From Methanolobus psychrotolerans (lineage in GTDB: Archaea > Halobacteriota > Methanosarcinia > Methanosarcinales > Methanosarcinaceae), in the NCBI RefSeq assembly GCF_002243045.1, contig NZ_MBKP01000004.1, forward strand, positions 1 to 64,000: a DNA stretch of 64,000 nt, in the 5' to 3' direction. Below the pieces are notes generated by a model. It was not told the origin of the DNA. It made no database searches and saw only the letters and a program-made list of their open reading frames with translations. Below, piece after piece: positions 52,586 through 61,038 of the stretch. Position numbers and translations under genes: made by a program. Numbering within the stretch: position 1 is the first letter of the stretch; each line of letters begins with the position of its first letter.

Positions 52586-54599
52586 ACAAACCTATCCTGC
52601 TGCCCACCTGGTACAATACAAATGCGAATATCCATGCAAGTCCTGTGCCGTAGAGCAATTGGAAGACTGTCCATTTCCAGGATCCTGTTTCCCTTTTGAT
52701 AACACCTATACAGGCAAAGCATGGCACGTACAGCAGGGTGAATACCATAAGTCCCAGGCCTGCAAGAGGTGTCATTGCTCCGGCGGCGAGTATTTCGGTA
52801 AGGCTGTCCTCATTGTCACCAACTCCGTATAACACTCCCATTGAGCCGACTACGATCTCCTTGGCAACAACACCAAACATCAGTGCAACTGCGATCTTCC
52901 AGTCAAATCCAAGTGGTGCTACTAAAGGTTCTATGATCTGCCCGATGAAACCTATCATGGAATCTGTGGTGCCGTATATCTCTTCTGAAGCAAAGGTGCC
53001 GCCACTTCCAGGGGCAGGTATGGATGCAAGGAGCCAAATTCCTACAACACCGATGAGTATTATACCACCTGCTTTTTTGAGGTAGATCTTGCCCCTTTCC
53101 CACATGTGGAGGATACTGCCTTTCAATGTAGGGATCTTGTATGAGGGCAGCTCCATAATAAAGGGTGTATCCTCTCCTTTTACTATGGTGCTGCGCATGA
53201 GCTTTGCGCTGATGAGTGCAACAAATATGCCCAGGGCATACAGGCCAAAGATCACGATACCGGCATCCCTTCCAAAGAAGGCACCTGCCAAGAGCACATA
53301 AACTGGCAGCCTTGCGCCGCATGATACAAAAGGAGCGATTAGTATCGTGATGAGCCTGTCCCTGCTGTCTTCGATGGTGCGTGTTGCCATTATGGCAGGG
53401 ACGTTACACCCGAATCCCATTATGAGCGGGATGAATGATTTGCCGTGCAGCCCTATCTTACTCATGACCTTGTCCATGATAAACGCAGCTCTTGACATGT
53501 ATCCACTGTCTTCCATGAGCGATATCATGAAGAAGAGCAACAGGATATTTGGAAGGAATATCAGTACGGAACCGACACCTGCTATCATGCCGTCCCCAAC
53601 AAGGGAGGCCAACCAGGAGATAGTTATCACATCGGAGGCAGTTTCTGCAAGCCATCCGAAGAATATGTCTATTATATTCATGAAGGGGGTGGCAAAAGTG
53701 AATGTGACCTCAAAAGCCGCCCACATCAAAGACAGAAATATGGGAATTCCCAGGTATTTGTTGGTAACCACACGGTCGACCATGTCCGAGCCGCTGAGGT
53801 GGTCCGTGTTGATGTTACATACCTGCCTCAGCATTGTCTGTATGGTCTTGTATCGCTGGTCCGCTATCTTAGCCTCAAAACTGTCGGCATCGGTCCTTTG
53901 TAGTATTTTCCTTATTTGCGGGTAGTTTCCACTCTCCTTTGCTTTCTTAATGATATTTTCGTCTCCCTCAAGCAATTTCATGCTGAACCAGCGTGAAGGA
54001 TAATGTGAATAATAAGGGTCATCTGCAAGGACATTTCCCAGTTCATCTGCACTTTTCTCAATTTCCCCGTCATAAACGAAGACATTCTCGTTTGTTCGTG
54101 TCCTGTGTATCTCCTCGGTGATAGAGTCCAGAAGATCCTCTATTCCTCCACCTCTGCTTCCAATCGTTGATATAACAGGTACCTCAAGGAACTCCTGCAT
54201 TTTCTGAACCTCGATACTGTCTCCTTTTGCAAGGGCCAGATCGGTCATATTGAGCGCTATTATCAGCTTGGTGCCCAGTTCCATCAACTGGGTTGTCAGG
54301 TAAAGGTTCCTTTCAAGGTTTGTTGCATCTATAACCTGCACCACGATGTCAGGCTTTTCTTCAATGATGAAATCACGTGCTATTATCTCATCAAGGGAAT
54401 ATGCCGTAAGACTGTAAGTCCCTGGCAGGTCCACGATCTGCATTTCAATGTCTTTGTGCTTCCTTTTACCCATTTTTCTTTCAACGGTCACTCCGGGCCA
54501 GTTTCCTACATGTTGTTTTGAGCCGGTTATTGCGTTGAATATGGAGGTCTTCCCTACATTCGGATTTCCGGCCAGGGCAACGGTTATCTTTTCTGTCAT
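52578..54599 (-). CDS. feoB: Ferrous iron transporter FeoB
   Basis: GNPNVGKTSIFNAITG, DLPGTYSL, GCNVPAIMATR, APFVSCGARLPVY. Confidence 0.96.
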   Translation of the reverse strand: MTEKITVALAGNPNVGKTSIFNAITGSKQHVGNWPGVTVERKMGKRKHKDIEMQIVDLPGTYSLTAYSLDEIIARDFIIEEKPDIVVQVIDATNLERNLYLTTQLMELGTKLIIALNMTDLALAKGDSIEVQKMQEFLEVPVISTIGSRGGGIEDLLDSITEEIHRTRTNENVFVYDGEIEKSADELGNVLADDPYYSHYPSRWFSMKLLEGDENIIKKAKESGNYPQIRKILQRTDADSFEAKIADQRYKTIQTMLRQVCNINTDHLSGSDMVDRVVTNKYLGIPIFLSLMWAAFEVTFTFATPFMNIIDIFFGWLAETASDVITISWLASLVGDGMIAGVGSVLIFLPNILLLFFMISLMEDSGYMSRAAFIMDKVMSKIGLHGKSFIPLIMGFGCNVPAIMATRTIEDSRDRLITILIAPFVSCGARLPVYVLLAGAFFGRDAGIVIFGLYALGIFVALISAKLMRSTIVKGEDTPFIMELPSYKIPTLKGSILHMWERGKIYLKKAGGIILIGVVGIWLLASIPAPGSGGTFASEEIYGTTDSMIGFIGQIIEPLVAPLGFDWKIAVALMFGVVAKEIVVGSMGVLYGVGDNEDSLTEILAAGAMTPLAGLGLMVFTLLYVPCFACIGVIKRETGSWKWTVFQLLYGTGLAWIFAFVLYQVGSRIGLFA

Positions 54600-54636
54600 T
54601 CGGTCACCATCCTAATCTTGCTCCTGTCTTTTCCGT

Positions 54637-54873
54637 TCATTCTATGATCTCAACAAGAACTGTTTCTGCTTCTTTTTTCCTCAGGGACAGGTTGTATCCC
54701 TTCAGCTTGAATTCGACGGGATCTCCTAATGGTGCCCGGCGGATGACCTCTACTCTTGTTCCGGGGGTTAGTCCCATGTCAAGTATCCTCTTTCTTGAAG
54801 ATTTCTGTCCAGTGACTTTCAACACCTTTACAGATGTTTCGGGTTCGATGAAGTTCAGTGTTTTTTCCTTCAT
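54637..54873 (-). CDS. feoA: Ferrous iron transport protein FeoA
   Basis: RILDMGLTPGTRVEVIRRAPLGDPVEFKLKGYNLSLRKKEA. Confidence 0.94.
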   Translation of the reverse strand: MKEKTLNFIEPETSVKVLKVTGQKSSRKRILDMGLTPGTRVEVIRRAPLGDPVEFKLKGYNLSLRKKEAETVLVEIIE

Positions 54874-55127
54874 AGTTTCTCCTTTGTAGTCTTATACTTT
54901 GTAGATATGCCTAATACAAGTAAACAAGTATATATTCGTTTTGTTTAACTTTGAATAATAGGGTCTTTTAAACTGATTATCTATGATAAAATGTTAATAT
55001 TCAGGTTGCAACGGGTATGTTTACTGCAGTGTCTTGAAAAAAGCCAGAGCTACAGGTTCGAATAGAAAAATCACTGTAAAAAAAGAGAAATCTGCAGCAG
55101 CTACTGCAATTCAAAAAAGGCTAAAAA

Positions 55128-56612
55128 TCATTCCTGATCATCGATGAGTTGGTATATTTTCTTCATATCCAGGCAGCTCTCCACAACTTCTGCAAGTTCT
55201 TCGTAGGCTTCTTCTTCGGTTGTGACTGTTTCAGGATGGTACTCTATTCCCTTCTTTTCAGCCAGATATATCATGAGTGCATGCCTGATGTTCTCATTTT
55301 CGAAAAGTCCGTGCAGGTATGTGCCCACCACAGTTCCACTTTCATCAATGCTGCCGTCATCTCCAAACACAGTTCTTGCTGTCTTTGTTGCGCCCATGTG
55401 TATCTCATAGCCCCATATCTTGTCACCTTTGATATTCTTAAAAATGGGGCCATCGGCAACGATATCTTTCTGTACCTGGACTGTCCTCTTTTTGTATTCT
55501 CCAAAAGTGGTTTCGGTATCAAGAAGTCCAAGACTTTCGTAGTCTGCCTCAACTCCGTTCTCTACTCCGGAATCGTGGATAACCTTGCCAAGCATCTGGT
55601 AGCCGCCGCAAATCCCGAAGATAACTGCTCTACCTTTGAGATTGCATATTTGTATGTCCATGCCGCTCTCTTTAAGATCCAGAAGATCGCTGACCGTATT
55701 TTTTGTACCGGGGATAATCACACAGTCTGGTGTTCCCAAGTTTTCATCAAGGTCAACATACCTGACATTCGCAATCCTCTCAAGTGGCTCGAAATCGGTA
55801 AAATTTGAGATCCTTGGCAGGCGTATGATTGCAATGTCAATATCATTAATATTTTCTTTATCAGCTCTGCCTTTCTTCTTCCTGATGGCCATGGAATCTT
55901 CTGAAGGTATCTTGAGCTTGTAATATGGCAGTACTCCAAGAACAGGTATTCCTGTCAGGTCTTCAAGCTGTTTTAATCCGGGTTCGAGTATTGCAGGGTC
56001 ACCCCTGAACTTGTTGATGACAAATCCCTTCAGGTTCTTGCTGACGTCATCGGGCAGCAGTTCCTTGGTGCCGTAAAGGCTTGCAAAAACTCCTCCGGAT
56101 TCGATATCTCCGACCAGTATGATGGGTGCGCCTGTTATGCGCGCAGTTCCGATGTTGACGATATCGCGGTCATAAAGGTTGATTTCTGCAGCTCCTCCGG
56201 CTCCTTCCATAATAATGAGGTCATATTCGGATTCTAGCCTTCCAAGAGCTCCTCTGAGCACGCCATGCATTTCTTCTATAGAATCATAATAATTGCCCGC
56301 AGTTTTGTCTGCATAAGGCTCACCAAGCACGATAACCTGTGACGTCCTGTCTCCTTTGGGTTTGAGAAGCACAGGGTTCATATCAGCAGTTGGCTCGATG
56401 CCGGCAGCTTTGGCTTGTATTGCCTGGGCAATTCCGATCTCTTTTCCATCCTTTGTGATCCATGAGTTCAGGCTCATGTTCTGGGCCTTAAATGGTGCAA
56501 CCTTATATTTTCTGGAAAGTATCTTGCACAGGCCGGTGACCATTATACTCTTGCCGACATCCGATGCAGTGCCCAATACCAGTAACTTCTTTGCTTTTTT
56601 CTTGTTTTCCAT
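55128..56612 (-). CDS. cbiP: Cobyric acid synthase
   Basis: LVLGTASDVGKSIMVTGLCKIL, AQNMSLNSW, GFVINKFRGD, GICGGYQMLG. Confidence 0.95.
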   Translation of the reverse strand: MENKKKAKKLLVLGTASDVGKSIMVTGLCKILSRKYKVAPFKAQNMSLNSWITKDGKEIGIAQAIQAKAAGIEPTADMNPVLLKPKGDRTSQVIVLGEPYADKTAGNYYDSIEEMHGVLRGALGRLESEYDLIIMEGAGGAAEINLYDRDIVNIGTARITGAPIILVGDIESGGVFASLYGTKELLPDDVSKNLKGFVINKFRGDPAILEPGLKQLEDLTGIPVLGVLPYYKLKIPSEDSMAIRKKKGRADKENINDIDIAIIRLPRISNFTDFEPLERIANVRYVDLDENLGTPDCVIIPGTKNTVSDLLDLKESGMDIQICNLKGRAVIFGICGGYQMLGKVIHDSGVENGVEADYESLGLLDTETTFGEYKKRTVQVQKDIVADGPIFKNIKGDKIWGYEIHMGATKTARTVFGDDGSIDESGTVVGTYLHGLFENENIRHALMIYLAEKKGIEYHPETVTTEEEAYEELAEVVESCLDMKKIYQLIDDQE

Positions 56613-56725
56613 TGCAACCGCCCTAAATATTTTTGAATTGCTATACTATTTCGTAATAATGCAACAGTTTTATGAAGGACAACTTATATCTACTTAACTC
56701 CAGTTTATCTTAGTTAAGGTGGAAT

Positions 56726-57280
56726 ATGACAGAACTTTTGCACGTAAGTGGCGGTCCGACGAAGCCGGAGATAATTGCAATATCCCTATCAAAACTTGAT
56801 TTAGTAGATAATTGCAGATTTTTCGACATTGGTTGCGGTACGGGAGCTGTGTCAATAGAAGCTTCAAAAATGGTACATAATATAAATATATGTGCCATGG
56901 ATGCAAGGGAAGAGGCAATTGATGTAACGAAGAAAAATTTCGAAGCATTTAAGATTACCAATGCCCAAGTGTTTTCCGGTGAATCTTCTGAGATCCTGGA
57001 AAAGCAGGATGTCGGGTCTATCGATTGTGCATTCATCGGTGGCACAAAGAATATTTCCCGCGTGCTTGAAGTGCTTGCTGAGAAAAAGGCAAAGAGTATC
57101 GTAGTGAATGCAGTCAGGATCGAAACGGTCGTAAACGTAATAAATAAGATGAAAGAACTTGACTTATTCGATGAGGTACTGCATGTGATTGTCTCACGTG
57201 GTGCACCGATTACTGGTGAAACGATGTTCAAACCTGAAAATCCGGTATATGTTGTTGTCGGAAAAGCAGGTAAAAATTAA
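56726..57280 (+). CDS. cbiT: Cobalt-precorrin C15-methyltransferase (decarboxylating)
   Basis: GGPTKPEIIAISLSKL, FFDIGCGTGAVSIEA. Confidence 0.93.
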   Translation: MTELLHVSGGPTKPEIIAISLSKLDLVDNCRFFDIGCGTGAVSIEASKMVHNINICAMDAREEAIDVTKKNFEAFKITNAQVFSGESSEILEKQDVGSIDCAFIGGTKNISRVLEVLAEKKAKSIVVNAVRIETVVNVINKMKELDLFDEVLHVIVSRGAPITGETMFKPENPVYVVVGKAGKN

Positions 57281-57299
57281 TCATAATGGTGATAAAAAA

Positions 57300-57911
57300 A
57301 TGCTTGTTGGAGTTGGACTTGGTCCGGGAGATCCGGAGCTTCTCACATTGAAAGCTGTTGAAAGCCTGAAAAATGCATACAAAGTATATGTTCCCGGTCG
57401 CCTCGCAGCTGATCTGGTGGCACCATATGCAGAAGCGGAAATCTTGGAATTCCCCATGCTGACAGATTATGATGTGCTTACATCCGTCTGGAAAAAGAAT
57501 GCTGACATGCTTGCTGAAGAATCAAAGGATAATCTTGTAGTTTTCGGCCTGATAGGCGATCCGAACTTCTTTTCAACATTCACTCATTTGAAAAGAGTGA
57601 TGAAAAAATTCTATCCTGATGTGGAAACAGCAACAATTCCGGGTATAAGCTCAATTACTTCATTTGCTGCACAGACCGGAGCGGAAGTAGACTCTTCCTT
57701 TGAGGTCAGCGATGGCTCGGACAGCAAGTATAAGATCAGGCTGAAGGCCAGCCGTCCACACGAGATCATCAGTTCATTTGAAGAGGAAGGCTATAACAAA
57801 TTCACATTTTGTGAACGTCTTTTCAGCCCAAATGAAGTAATAATCACAGAAAGAGAAAAGATTCCTGAAAAGGGTAATTATTTCAGTATTATCTTTGCAG
57901 AAAAAGAATGA
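57300..57911 (+). CDS. cbiL: Cobalt-factor II C20-methyltransferase
   Basis: MLVGVGLGPGDPELLTLKAVESL; GISSITSFAA; ATG 57300 preferred to longer ORF. Confidence 0.9.
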   Translation: MLVGVGLGPGDPELLTLKAVESLKNAYKVYVPGRLAADLVAPYAEAEILEFPMLTDYDVLTSVWKKNADMLAEESKDNLVVFGLIGDPNFFSTFTHLKRVMKKFYPDVETATIPGISSITSFAAQTGAEVDSSFEVSDGSDSKYKIRLKASRPHEIISSFEEEGYNKFTFCERLFSPNEVIITEREKIPEKGNYFSIIFAEKE

Positions 57912-57928
57912 TCGCAAGGAGAATCCAG

Positions 57929-58663
57929 ATGACAAACAAAAAAGTCTATTTTGTAGGTTCCGGTCCGGGAAACGCAAAGTATATCACTGTAATGGGTAAG
58001 GAGCTTCTTGAAGGAGCAGACCTTGTAATATATGCAGGTTCCCTTGTGAATCCGGAAGTACTTAATTATTCAAAAGGGGAAAAGATCGATAGTTACGGAC
58101 TGACCCTCGATGAAACTAACAAACTGATCTTGGACAATCTCAATGCAGGCAAAAAGGTAGTCAGGCTGCATAGCGGAGATCCGTCCCTATATGGTTCCAT
58201 TGTGGAGCAGATGGCAGAGTTAAAGGACGCAGGTGTTGAGATCGAAATAATACCAGGTGTCTCTTCAGTATTTGCAACTGCAGCTGCATTGCAGACACAG
58301 CTTACCCTGAACGATGTTTCAGAGACTCTGATAATCACACGCCCGGCAGGTAAGACCCTGGAAAAGGACCAGATTAAGGAATTGTCAAGGCACAATGCAA
58401 CCATGGCTGTTTTTCTGGGCACCCAGAAAATAGAGGAGATCATGGAAAAGGTAGAATATGCACCAGATACCCCGGTTGCAGTTGTTTTCCATGCATCCTG
58501 GCCTGATCAGAGAATCATTAAGGGCACTGTGGCAGATATCGCCGGAAAGGTCAAGGAAGCAGGCATTAAGCGCTCCGCAATGATCCTTATTGGCGGTGTT
58601 GTGGACCCGGTGAACTATGGGAGGTCTTACTTATACGGAGTGGCACAAGAACCGCTGTTATAA
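57929..58663 (+). CDS. cbiF: Cobalt-precorrin-4 C11-methyltransferase
   Basis: VYFVGSGPGNAKYITVMGKELLEGADLVIYAGSLVNPE. Confidence 0.94.
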   Translation: MTNKKVYFVGSGPGNAKYITVMGKELLEGADLVIYAGSLVNPEVLNYSKGEKIDSYGLTLDETNKLILDNLNAGKKVVRLHSGDPSLYGSIVEQMAELKDAGVEIEIIPGVSSVFATAAALQTQLTLNDVSETLIITRPAGKTLEKDQIKELSRHNATMAVFLGTQKIEEIMEKVEYAPDTPVAVVFHASWPDQRIIKGTVADIAGKVKEAGIKRSAMILIGGVVDPVNYGRSYLYGVAQEPLL

Positions 58664-59172
58664 CCTTTGAGAGAAATCTTGAGGTTGCAGAGCGTCTGGC
58701 AGGACATCTGAATGCTGATGTCCTGATGTATGACAAAAGTATCTTCAAAAAGGCCTTTGAGCAGTATGATGCTATTGTGGCAGTCTTTGCCACTGGCATC
58801 GTGGTTCGCGAGATTGCGCCTCTTATTGTGGACAAATGGAAGGATCCCGCAGTCATTGTGGTTGATTCGAACATGAATTTTGCAATTCCTCTGCTTGGCG
58901 GTCATCATGGGGGCAATGAGGTTGTCCGGAAGATAGCTGAGATTGGGCCCATCCCTGTTGTCACAACGGCTACTGAGGTTCATAACAGGAACTCTGTCGA
59001 GGGCATTGCCAAGGTACTTGGTTGCGATATCGTTAACAAGCCTTCCACTGTGCAAGTTAACTGCGCTCTGCTTGATGAAGATGTTGAGGTCCTTGAGATA
59101 AAAGGTCCCAAAATCGTCATTGTCGGGGATGATGTATCTGTCCTGAAAAAGGAAAAGGCTGAGAACTCATGA
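58633..59172 (+). CDS. cbiG: CbiG N-terminal/central portion (start uncertain)
   Basis: TAVITFERNLEVAERLAGHLNADVLM...VAVFATGIVVREIAP...VPLLGGHHGGNEV-type CbiG motifs; family N-term lies upstream of ATG 58726. Confidence 0.78.
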   Translation: MRSGTRTAVITFERNLEVAERLAGHLNADVLMYDKSIFKKAFEQYDAIVAVFATGIVVREIAPLIVDKWKDPAVIVVDSNMNFAIPLLGGHHGGNEVVRKIAEIGPIPVVTTATEVHNRNSVEGIAKVLGCDIVNKPSTVQVNCALLDEDVEVLEIKGPKIVIVGDDVSVLKKEKAENS

Positions 59173-59522
59173 TAATTGGTATCGGGGCCCGAAGGGGTAT
59201 CAACAGCCAGGAAGCTATTGATGCAATCAACAATGCACTTGTGGAGGCAGGCAGGAGCATCGATGAAGTGGAAGGGCTGGCATCTGCAAAATTGAAAGAG
59301 AACGAGGCTGGTCTCCACGAGGCAGCAAAGATTCTCGATCTTAAGATTACGTTCATAGAACATGATGAATTAAATAATTATGATACGCCGTCGGCTTCGC
59401 AGGCAAAACGCTTCGGGCTTACAGGTGTGGCAGAACCTGCCGCGCTGGCGTTGTCGGAAAAAAAAGAATTAATACTAAGGAAGAAGGTTTATGGAAGGGT
59501 CACAATCGCAATCGCAGAGTGA
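59169..59522 (+). CDS. CbiG C-terminal domain as separate ORF
   Basis: IIGIGARRGINSQEAIDAINNAL...VEGLASAKLKENEAGL...AEPAAL; ATGA overlap with preceding ORF. Confidence 0.88.
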   Translation: MIIGIGARRGINSQEAIDAINNALVEAGRSIDEVEGLASAKLKENEAGLHEAAKILDLKITFIEHDELNNYDTPSASQAKRFGLTGVAEPAALALSEKKELILRKKVYGRVTIAIAE

Positions 59523-60288
59523 AGCAAAAGGAAAGCTTTACATCATTGGTATAGGTCCTGGTTCAGTCGATCACCTGACAGTCAAGGCCAGAGACGTAAT
59601 CATAAACTCAGGTTATGTTGTTGGAAACGGCACTTATCTGGATCAAATGGCAAGTCTGCTGGATAAACAGAAGATCGTTCGCAGTGCTATGGGTAAGGAA
59701 GTTGACCGCTCACGCAAGGCAGTGGAGCTTGCACAGGAAAATGTTGTTTCCATGATAAGCGGCGGGGATGCAAACATTTATGGGATGGCAGGTCTTGTCC
59801 TTGAAGTGGCAGAGCACGCAGGTCTGAATGTTGAAATAGAGGTCTTACCGGGTGTTACAGCTATCACGGCAGCAGCGAGTGTACTGGGTGCACCTATCGT
59901 TAACGACATGTGCACCGTAAGTCTCAGTGACCTTCTGACGCCGTGGGAAGTAATTGAGAAAAGGCTTGATGCAGCAGCGTCAGCAGACTTTGTAATGTCA
60001 CTTTACAATCCAAAAAGCCGCCAGCGCAATTCTAATTTTTCAAGAGCTATCGATATCATCAGACGTCACAAGGATGCTTCCGTTCCTGTAGGTCTTGTAA
60101 AGAATGCCCTGAGGGACAGCGATCAGGATTATATAGTTACTACCCTTGGCGAGGTCATGGAATATAATGACTGGGTGGACATGAGTACTACTATCCTTAT
60201 CACGACCAACGATTCCCGCATATGGGATTCACCATACGGCAAGAGAATAATAACTCCAAGGGGGTATCATCGGAAATATGACTACTGA
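59491..60288 (+). CDS. cbiH: Cobalt-precorrin-3 C17-methyltransferase
   Basis: KLYIIGIGPGSVDHLTVKARDVI, SGGDANIYGMAGLVLE, PGVTAITAAASVLGAPI. Confidence 0.94.
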   Translation: MEGSQSQSQSEAKGKLYIIGIGPGSVDHLTVKARDVIINSGYVVGNGTYLDQMASLLDKQKIVRSAMGKEVDRSRKAVELAQENVVSMISGGDANIYGMAGLVLEVAEHAGLNVEIEVLPGVTAITAAASVLGAPIVNDMCTVSLSDLLTPWEVIEKRLDAAASADFVMSLYNPKSRQRNSNFSRAIDIIRRHKDASVPVGLVKNALRDSDQDYIVTTLGEVMEYNDWVDMSTTILITTNDSRIWDSPYGKRIITPRGYHRKYDY

Positions 60289-61000
60289 ATCCAAAAAGCA
60301 AACTGACACAGGTCTTGAAGAGCTTGTGGAAATGACTACTGAGATCGATCCGGAGCTTATTGCTATCTGTACTGACCTTGGGGCACAAACCGATGAAGCA
60401 AAGGCAATTTACATGACCAGTCGTAATATTGCTAAAAAACTCGTTGGTGATGAGACTATTGAGGACAAGGTCAGACAGCGCTGTGTAACCTCAACAGGTG
60501 ACCCGGCAGTTGCAGATATCATGCGTTTTGTCAACGATCCTATGAAAGCAGGCGTAGAAGCTATCAAAAAAGGTGTTCCTATTCTTGTAGATATCAATAT
60601 GGTCAAAGCAGGTATTACCAAGAGGGGTCACAATTGTGAGATCATCTGTGTACTTGATAAGGATGAGGATGCAGAACTTGCCCGCAAGTACGGTATTACA
60701 AGGACCGCAGCAGGTTTCCTGAAATGCAAAGACATACTTGAAGGTTCAATTGTTGCTATCGGCAATGCGCCATCAGCTGCTTTTGCAGTTTGCAGGATGA
60801 TAGAACACGGTATCAAACCGGCAATTATTGTTGGTACTCCTGTGGGATTTGTCAATGCCGCAGAATCAAAAGAAGCTGTCAGGAACGCACCGGTACCTTC
60901 CATCACATGTGTGGGGACACGTGGCGGAACACCAATGGCAGTTGCCTGCATCAATGAACTTGTGGCAATGGCAAATGAAGATGAATGTGTCATTGATTAA
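60278..61000 (+). CDS. cbiC: Cobalt-precorrin-8 methylmutase
   Basis: VTSTGDPAVADIMRF, VDINMVKAGITKRG, GNAPSAAFAV, GTPVGFVNAAESKE. Confidence 0.94.
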   Translation: MTTESKKQTDTGLEELVEMTTEIDPELIAICTDLGAQTDEAKAIYMTSRNIAKKLVGDETIEDKVRQRCVTSTGDPAVADIMRFVNDPMKAGVEAIKKGVPILVDINMVKAGITKRGHNCEIICVLDKDEDAELARKYGITRTAAGFLKCKDILEGSIVAIGNAPSAAFAVCRMIEHGIKPAIIVGTPVGFVNAAESKEAVRNAPVPSITCVGTRGGTPMAVACINELVAMANEDECVID

Positions 61001-61038
61001 GCACATTCATCATTTCAAAACTGAATACTACTTTTTTC

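Noticed and set aside
53347-53925. 192-aa plus-strand ORF
   Set aside because: Antisense to feoB
55045-55075. ACAGGTTCGAATAG resembling a tRNA T-loop
   Set aside because: No anticodon arm or acceptor stem around it
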